Below are positions 56,516 to 64,000 of a DNA stretch of 64,000 bases, one piece after another. The position numbers were made by a program, and so were the translations under genes. The notes beneath the pieces were generated by a model. The model searched no databases. It saw only the letters and a program-made list of their open reading frames with translations, and was not told the origin of the DNA. Origin of the DNA: Erinaceus europaeus (taxonomy: Eukaryota > Chordata > Mammalia > Eulipotyphla > Erinaceidae); NCBI RefSeq assembly GCF_950295315.1, contig NC_080168.1, forward strand, positions 71,538,008-71,602,007. The letters run 5' to 3'. How positions within the stretch are numbered: position 1 is the first letter of the stretch; each line of letters begins with the position of its first letter.

Positions 56516-56724
56516 ACATACACAAGCATCTTGCTTATGACAGACTGATAATAGGCAATCACCAGTCTCTTGACTATAGATATATTACAATAGTCACACC
56601 ACATACAATGTGAGTTGAGACTGAAATGCAAATCCAGGGATGAAATTCTTTTATCTAAAAAATTATCCCTTTCTGGTGAACTAGAATACAGACACTACAC
56701 AGTGCTTTATGGAGAATTCATTAC

Positions 56725-56916
56725 TATTTTAAAAGACTATTTATTAAACTGTATTCTCTACATAGGAGAGAGGCATTTGAGTTCTACATGAGAGATAGAG
56801 AGGGAAAGAAAGATAGTTACTCTAGCACATGTGATGCAAAGGGTCAAACTGAAAACCTGAAGCTCAGTGTTGTATATATACAGAAAGAGCAGAATACAGA
56901 GAGAGAAAGATATATA

Positions 56917-56956
<40 letters not shown>

Positions 56957-57065
56957 AAGAGAGGAGACCACTGCTCAGCTCTGACATATTGGCATATGGT
57001 GGAACAGGGGATTGAATTTAGGACCTTTAAGGCATGAGGCCCACAAGGCCTGTGCATAAATGCTG
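56725..57065 (-). mobile_element. SINE C remnant with (GA)n
   Basis: Contains a GA run at about 56920-56955 and reverse family C motifs (ccactgctcagctctgaca). Confidence 0.6.
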
Positions 57066-57154
57066 ATCTGTCTCCTCACCCTGCATAGAACATTTCAAGT
57101 CATGCTTTTGAATTCTTTAAAGGCTCCATCTGGAGTCTTGAAAAATCAAATTAG

Positions 57155-57932
57155 TTGGATTTCAGACTTCTGGATGTGGAGCTGCAGAGCAGTGGCAGCT
57201 GTATTTCTTTCTTCTCCTTTTCTGGGTCAACTGGGAGTGCCAGGGGGCACAACCTGGGACCACAGCAGGACGGAACTGGAGCGACTTCAGGAACCCACCA
57301 GATCACTAGTGAGTGAAAACGCTTGTGGCTCATGGACAAGGAGGAGCCTAGGGTAAGATTGGGTGGCTGGTAACAGTCTGGCAGTTTATCAGTTGAGACA
57401 CTACCTCCAGTCTGTTTCACCAACAAGGAGATAGCTGAAGGGAGGAGAGGACTCCCTTGAGACTCACCAAATGCAACTGTGAGTCTCCATTGCTACTGCC
57501 CTCAGAAACTGCAGCAGCAGGGGGGAGGCACTGTGCTGACACCAGGGGACAAAGAACTAACAAGGAAACTCAGGATAAGATCTACAGCTCTGTGGCCTAG
57601 CAGTGGGGCTGTGAGAGTCTCTTTGCATAACCACTGTGTTATCTCTATTCCACCCTGCCTTATCTCTTGGTCAGGATTCAGTGATTAAGCTAAGAAGCCT
57701 ACTTATAGTTTAAAAGCCCTCAGGCTCCTAGAGCCTACAGGGAAGAAAAAGAACAAAAGAGGCTTTTAAACCACTGAGCTCCAACTCAGGGATTAAAATA
57801 CTATTGAAACAACTGTCGATTTCCACAACTGTGAACCTTTAATTACCTTACTTAGACACAAGTCAATCCAGGCAACAGTGATCAATAATTTGAAAAGTAC
57901 TGAGAGAGGGACCTCATAACATACTATATAGA
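57155..57932 (+). promoter_or_regulatory. LINE-1 5' UTR
   Basis: About 780 bp from the insertion point to the ORF1 ATG. In L1 elements this region carries the internal promoter. No canonical element is recognisable here. Confidence 0.6.
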
Positions 57933-58836
57933 ATGGCTAAACCAACAAGAAGAAATATTGGAGAAATGAACTAGGACAAGAGTCTAGCTAAAAGCTCTCC
58001 AAAGGTTGAAACACAAAATAATGAGGACAACATCCAAACACTAGTTAAGGAAATAATCACAGGAGTGAGTAAAAAATTTGAAAGAATTGTCATCAGAAAT
58101 GCAGAAATAACAAATGAGACCCTGGAAGAAAACATTAATTATCTCAAGGTTATTAGAGAGCTGAAAGCTGAAATAGCTAAGGACACAACTAGATGAACAA
58201 GCTAAAACAGTGTCAGAACAGGGTAACAAAATAGATGAACTCCAGAAAAGAGTAGAGGGTAGAGAGAATAGAATAAATGAGGCTGAAGACAGAATTAGCA
58301 AGATCAACAACAGAGACCTATGGGGTGACTTCAAAAGAAATAACATACGCAATATTGGCTTACCAGTGGAAGAAAGAGAAGGAGGGGAAGAAAGCATCCT
58401 TCAGGACATAATAGCTGAGAACTTCTCTAGTCTAGACAACATCAAAGACATAAAGGTTCAAGAAGCCCTCTAGAGGGTCCCAAACAGAATTAACCCAGAC
58501 TTAAAGACAACAAGACACATCATATTTAGAATGGAAAGGAATATGGATAAAGAAAGGATCCTGAAGGCTGCAAGAGTAGAACAAACACTCACCTAAAGAG
58601 GAAAACCCATAAGATTAGCAGCATACTTCTCCACACAAACACTACAGGCCAGAAGAGAATGACAAGACATCTATCGAGTGCTCAATGAGAAAGGCTTTCA
58701 ACCAAGACTACTGTATCCTGCTAGACTGTCATTCAGACTAGATGGAGGCATCAAAATCTTATCAGACAAGCAACAGTTGAAAGAATCAACTATCACCAAG
58801 CCTGCCCTGAAAGAAGTTCTGAAAGTTCTCCTATAA
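57933..58836 (+). pseudogene. L1 ORF1: LINE-1 ORF1 remnant
   Basis: ORF1 protein is the RNA-binding trimeric chaperone of L1. An ATG at 57933 is followed by an early TAG, a coiled-coil region (about 58060-58300, with NKIDELQKRV heptads) and the RRM-like part with RNNIRNIGLPV. The expected stop at 58834 is out of frame with the ATG, so at least one indel is present, plus a TGA near 58193 and more stops after 58473. Confidence 0.88.
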
Positions 58837-58892
58837 ATAGTCAGACTACCATAAGTATGCCATCTATCAGAAAACTCTAAAACTCTTCAAGA

Positions 58893-61800
58893 ATGGTGTT
58901 AAAATATCTTCAATCTTTGATATCAATAAATGTCAATGGCCTGAATTCACCTATTAAAGGGCATAGAGTAGGAAGATGGATCAGAAAATACAACCCAACT
59001 ATATGCTGTCTACAGGAAACCCACCTAACTCAACAAGACAAACACAGACTCAAAGTGAAAGGATGGAAAGCTATCATAGGACCAATGGCCCACAAAAAAG
59101 GGCAGGAACAGCTATTCTCATATCTGACATGATAGACTTTAAGATAAATAAAATTTAAAAAGATAACATTGGATATTATTTAATGCTCAGAAGATCAATC
59201 AAGAGGACTTAACAATTAATAACATCTATGCACCCAATGAGAAGCCATCCAAATACATAAAAAATCTACTGAAAGAGCTACAGCAATATATTAAAAGCAA
59301 AACAGTCATAGTAGGAGGACTTCAACACCCTACTCTCTCAATTTGACAGATCATCCAGGCAGAAAATCAGTAAAGAAATGAGGAAGCTAAATGAGGAGAT
59401 AGATAAATGAGAACTATTGGACATTTTTAGAGTCATTCACCCCAAGAAACTGGAATACACATTCTACTCAAGTTCACATGAGTCATTCTCTTGGATAGAC
59501 CATATGGTAGGCCACAAAGACAGCATCAGCAAATTCAAGAGCATTGAAATCATCCCAAGCTACTTCTCACACCACAGTGGAATTAAACTTAACAATCAAC
59601 AAAAGATTAGTAATAGTCCCAAAATGTGGAAGCTCAACAGTACGCTACTTAACAACTATTGGGTCAGATAGGAAATAATGGAAGAAATCAAAATGTTTCG
59701 AAAGTTCAATGAAAATGAAGACACAAGCTATCAAAATATTTGGGAAACAGCTAAGGCATACTGAGAGGGAAGTTAATAACCATACAAGCACACATAGGAA
59801 AAAGAAAAAGCTCAGATAAACAGCCTGATTACACATCTTAAAGACCTAGAAGAAGAAGAACAAAGGAACCCTAAAGAAACCAGAAGGACCGAAATAACTA
59901 AAGTTAGGGCAGAAATAAATAACATTGAAAATAAGAAAACCATTCAGAAAATGAATGGAAGTAAATGCTGGTTATTTGAAAGAGTGAACAAAATCAACAA
60001 ACATTTAGCCAGACTCAAAAAACAAAAAAGGGAGGAGACCCAAATAAATCGGATACTAAATGAAAGAGGAGATATCACAACAGACACCACAGAAATTCAG
60101 CATATCATGCGAGACTCCTATGAACAACTATATGCCACCAAGCTAGAGAACCTGAAGAAGTGGACAATTTCCTAGATACCTATGAACTCCCAAAATTAGG
60201 TAAAGAGGAAGCAGATAATATGAACAGGTCCATCACAGCTAATGAAATTGAAACAGTTATCAAAAACCTTCCCAAAAATAAAAGTCCTGGACCAGATGGC
60301 TTTACAAATGAATTCTACAAAACCTTCAAAGAAGAACTAATACCTCTACTTTTAAAAGTCTTTCAGGAGATTGAAGACCCTGGAATACTCCCTTCCGGCT
60401 TCTATGAAGCCAGTATCACTCTGATACCAAAAGCAGATAGGGACACAACCAAAAAAGGAAACTGTAGACCAATATCTCTGATGAACATAAATGCGAAAAT
60501 ATTGAACAAATTTCTAGCCAGCCGGATAAAGCAGTATATTAAAAAGATTGTTCATCATGACCAAGTGGAGTTTATCCCAGGGATGCAAGTTTGGTTTAAT
60601 ATATGTAAATCAATCAACGTGATGCACCACATCAACAAAAGCAAGCCCAAAAACCACATAATCATATCAATAGATGCAGAGAAAGCCTTTGAACATTCCT
60701 TCATGATCAAAACACTACAAAAAATGGGAATAGATGGAAAATTCCTGAAGATAGTGGAGTCTATATATAGCAAACCTACAGCCAACATCATACTCAATGG
60801 TGAAAAACTGGAAGCATTTCCCCTCAGATCAGGTACTAGAAAGGGATACCTACTGTCACAATTACTATTCAACATAGTATTGGAAGGCCTTGCCATAGCA
60901 GTCAGGCAGGAGCAAGGAATTAAAGGCATATAGATTGGAAGAGAAGAAGTCAAACTCTCCCTATTTGAAGATGACATGATAGTATACATAGAAAAACCCA
61001 AGGAATCCAGCAAGCTTTTGGAAATTATCAGGCAATACAGTAAGGTGTCAGGCTACAAAATTAACATTCAAAAGTCAGTGACATTCTTCTATGCAAACAC
61101 TAAGTTAGAAGAAGTTGAAATTCAGAAATCAATTCCTTTTACTATAACATCAAAAACAACAAAATATCTAGGAATATACCTAACCAAAGAAGTGAAAGAC
61201 TTGTATACTGAAAATTATGAGTCACTACTCCAGGAGATTGAAAAAGACACAAAGAAGTGGAAAGATATTCCAGTTCATGGGTTGAAAGAATTAACATCGT
61301 CAAAATGAATATACTACCCAGAGCCATATACAGATTTAATGCTATCCCCATTAAGATCCCAACCACATCTTGTAGGAGGATAGAACAAATGCTACAAATG
61401 TTTATCTGGAACCTGAAAAGACCTAGAATTTCCAAAACAATCTTGAGAAGAAAGAACAGAACTGGAGACATCATACTCCCAGATCTTAAATTTTATTATA
61501 GGGCCATTGTAACTAAAACTGCTTGGTTCTGGAACATGAATAGACACACTGACCAGTGGAATAGAACTGAGAGCCCAGAGGTGAGCCCCCACACCTATGG
61601 ACATCTAATCTTTGACAAAGGTGCCTAGACTATTAAATGGGGAAAGCAGAGTCTCTTCAACAAATGGTGTTGAAAAAAAAAATACTGGTTGAAACATGCA
61701 GAAGAATGAAACTGAACCACTCTGTTTCACCAAATACAAAAGCAAATTCCAAGTGGATCCAGGACTTGGATTGTTAGACCAGAAACTATCAGATACTTAG

Positions 61801-62600
61801 AGGAAAATATTGGCAGAACTCTTTTCTGCATAAATTTTAAAGACATCTTCAGTGAAATGCATCCAGTTACAAAGAAGACTAAGGCAAGCATAAACCTATG
61901 GGACTACATCAAATTAAAAAGCTTCTGCACAGCAAAAGTAACTACTACCCAAACCAAGAGACCCCTCACAGAATTGGAGAAGATCTTTACATGCCATACA
62001 ACAGACAAGAGGCTAATAATCAAAATATATAAAGAACTTGCCAAACTCAACAACAGTAAAACAAATAACCCCATCTAAAAATGGGGAGAGGTCATGGACA
62101 AAATATTAACCACAGAAGAGATCCAAAAGGCTGAGAAACACATGAAAAAATGCTCCAAGTCTTTTATTGTCAGAAACTTGCAGATAAAGACAACAATGAG
62201 ATACCACTTCACTCCTGTGAGAATGTCATACATGAGAAAAGATAGCAGCAACAAATGCTGGAGAGGTTGTGGAGTCAAAGGAACCCTCCTGCACTGCTAG
62301 TGGGATTATAAACTGGTCCAACCTCTGTGGAGAGCAGTCAGGAGAACTCTCAGAAGGCTAGAAATAGACCTATCCTATGATCCTGCAATTCCTCTCCTGG
62401 GGATATATCCTAAGGAACCCAACACATCCATCCAAAAAGATGTACACACATGTTCTTAGTAGCACAATTTGAAATAGCCAAAACCTGGAAGCAACCCAGG
62501 TGTCCAACAACAGATGAGTGGCTGAGCAAGATGTGGTATATATACACAATGGAATACTACTCAGCTATAAAAATCGGTGACTTCACTGTTTTCAGCTGAT
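58893..62600 (+). pseudogene. L1 ORF2: LINE-1 ORF2 remnant (endonuclease, reverse transcriptase, CCHC)
   Basis: ORF2 protein nicks target DNA and reverse-transcribes L1 RNA. The endonuclease starts near 58893 (SINVNGLNSP; CLQETHL). The reverse transcriptase is best preserved at 60160-61300, with [13 protein letters not shown] and a polymerase box reading FEDD at 60964-60975 where L1 normally has FADD. A Cys/His cluster near 62255-62300 is the C-terminal motif. Many stops and frameshifts break the frame, including TAG just after residue block QEQGIKGI at 60931. Confidence 0.92.
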
Positions 62601-62778
62601 CTTGGATGGACCTTAAAAAATTCATGTTAAGTGAAATAAGTCAGAAACAGACGTATGAATATGGAATGATCTCACTCTCAGTCAGAAGCTCAAAAACAAG
62701 ATCAGAAGAGAAAACACAAGTAGAACTGGAATTGGCATGTTGCACCAAAGTAAAAGACTCTGGGGTGGGTGGGTGGGG

Positions 62779-62945
62779 GGAAAATACAGGTCCAAAAAGG
62801 ATGACAGTGGACCTAGTATGTATTGTTATATGGAAAAATACAGGTCCAAAAATGATGACAGTGGACCTAGTATGTATTGTTATATGGAAAAATACAGGTC
62901 CAAAAAGGATGACAGTGGACCTAGTATGTATTGTTATATGGAAAA
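62779..62945 (+). repeat. 54-bp tandem repeat in the LINE-1 3' UTR, about three copies
   Basis: A unit containing aatacaggtccaaaa and gacagtggacctagtatg occurs three times with single-base differences. Because 54 is divisible by three, it stays open and encodes a repeated 18-residue peptide, probably without function. Confidence 0.93.
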
Positions 62946-63066
62946 CTAGGAAATGTTATGCATGTACAAACTATTATATTTACTGTGGTATGTAAAACAT
63001 TAATTCCCCAATTAAGAAATTAAAAAAAATAAAATTCAAGAAAGAAAGAAAGATAAATCAAATTAG

Positions 63067-63537
63067 CTTCTTGAATTCCAACCTAAGTTTCCCAAACAAG
63101 ACAAACACAAGTCATTTCCAGTATTTGTGTGATGGTTACTGACTCTCAGGATGCATGTTTGCTGAAGAGGCAGAGTATTCCCTGAATGACCAGTTCTGCA
63201 GGAGTCTGGTCGTCATCAGGTGACTTTGTGGAAATGTCACCGATGTCCCATCAAGCACGTATGGTACATGTTCACACATGTGTCCACCTTCTGACCACTA
63301 AACTAATCAAGAATGTTTCCCCCTCACCCTCACTCTCTGTGCCCTTTCCACTAGATTCTCTGAGAACCCGGCCCAGGCAATGAGTCATATGGCTTCTGTC
63401 ATTAGATGCTAATTCAGCTACCCCTTCTGGAATGTTCTTGAAAGTCATGTCTGCAAAAAACAAGTGTGAGCTCCTAGTGTCTGGCTCTTCTTGTTTTCCA
63501 CCTAATGTTTTTGAGTCATCTGTGCCGTTGTGTGTGT
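63067..63537. other. Unique intergenic sequence
   Basis: No repeat or gene recognised between the LINE-1 and the last SINE. Confidence 0.5.
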
Positions 63538-63545
63538 AGTCTGGT

Positions 63546-63845
63546 TTTTTTTTTTTTAACTTTTAAAAAATATTTATTTATTCCCTTATTTTGCCCTTGT
63601 TGTTTTATTGTTGTTGTAGTTATTACTGTTCTTGTTATTGATGACATTGTTGTTGGATAGGACAGAGAGAAATGGAGAGAGGAGAGGAAGACAGAGAGAA
63701 AGATAGACACCTGCAGACCTGCTTCACTGTTTGTGAAGCGACTCTCCTGCAGGTGAGGAGCTGGGGGTTCGAACCGGGGTCCTTACGCCAGTCCTTGCAC
63801 TTTGCGCCACCTGCGCTTAACCCACTGCATTACCGTCCGACGCCC
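63546..63845 (-). mobile_element. SINE family A
   Basis: Reverse complete copy from the T-rich tail complement to accgtccgacgccc; the duplication agtctggt is at 63538-63545 and 63846-63853. Confidence 0.92.
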
Positions 63846-64000
63846 AGTCTGGTCTTTTTATTGCTGAGCAGTGAATAAAGTTTCCATTGTTTACCTGGCA
63901 TCAACAACAAGAAAGACGTCTTTTTTCTCCCTATATGTGGTGGCTTTTTTTTTAAACAAAGCTGGCATGAATATATGTGTGGTGTGCTTCTGGTAACAAC

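Larger units (their letters stand above)
57155..63054 (+). mobile_element. Near full-length LINE-1
   Basis: About 5.9 kb with 5' UTR, ORF1, ORF2, 3' UTR and an A-rich tail. It is flanked by the 12-bp duplication aaatcaaattag at 57143-57154 and 63055-63066, so both ends are original. L1 copies itself by target-primed reverse transcription and supplies the machinery for the SINEs seen here. Both ORFs carry stops and frameshifts, so this copy is inactive. Confidence 0.95.

Noticed and set aside
58893..62995. Active LINE-1
   Set aside because: ORF1 and ORF2 contain multiple stops and frameshifts, and the polymerase box is altered.

Overview
The window is mammalian genomic DNA, most likely from a hedgehog (Erinaceus). 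The evidence is a very high density of tRNA-derived SINEs of the type I associate with erinaceids, a mammalian LINE-1, a class II endogenous retrovirus, and five spliced exons of a conserved vertebrate enzyme gene. The species call rests on recognising the SINEs; a database search would settle it.

Positions 1 to about 43,760 hold the 3' part of CRYL1 (lambda-crystallin / L-gulonate 3-dehydrogenase) on the + strand. Five coding exons are visible (8338-8499, 13998-14192, 35772-35877, 42667-42773, 43200-43313), followed by a 3' UTR and an AATAAA signal at 43737. Joined in frame they encode residues 93-319 of a 319-residue protein. Every splice boundary is GT/AG, and the catalytic residues Ser124, Cys125, His145, Glu157 and Asn196 are present, so the gene looks functional. 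The first 92 codons lie upstream of the window. Introns 4 to 7 are 5498, 21579, 6789 and 426 bp.

The introns are largely filled by nested transposons. Notable ones are an RPL29 processed pseudogene (3800-4511, minus) inserted into a SINE; a 3.27-kb IAP-like provirus (16860-20124, minus) with 313-bp LTRs, a tRNA-Phe primer-binding site, a gag fragment fused to the end of pol by an internal deletion, and a frameshifted env, later hit by a SINE; an old antisense LINE-1 split by about 4.8 kb of later insertions; and a 2.4-kb antisense L1-like element that ends about 35 bp before the exon 6 acceptor.

Positions 43,760 to 64,000 are intergenic. They contain more SINEs, a small orphan reading frame with a CCHC motif (44291-44434, minus) resembling the tail of a non-LTR reverse transcriptase, and a near full-length but dead LINE-1 (57155-63054, plus) bounded by 12-bp target-site duplications. 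In human the next gene in this direction is GJB6, so this flank may correspond to the interval thought to regulate GJB2/GJB6; nothing in the sequence proves that.

SINE families are labelled A, B and C. A is about 280 bp with a tRNA-like head containing ggttcgagccc and a tail rich in caacaataac. B is about 200 bp with a head like gccaggtggtggcgcacc and an aataaa-rich tail. C is about 150 bp with a core like ggttcaatccccagcacc. 'Extended' copies carry an additional 3' block that includes a ccccagcaataaccctgg-like motif. I found no CRISPR array, tRNA gene, operon or other unusual system.
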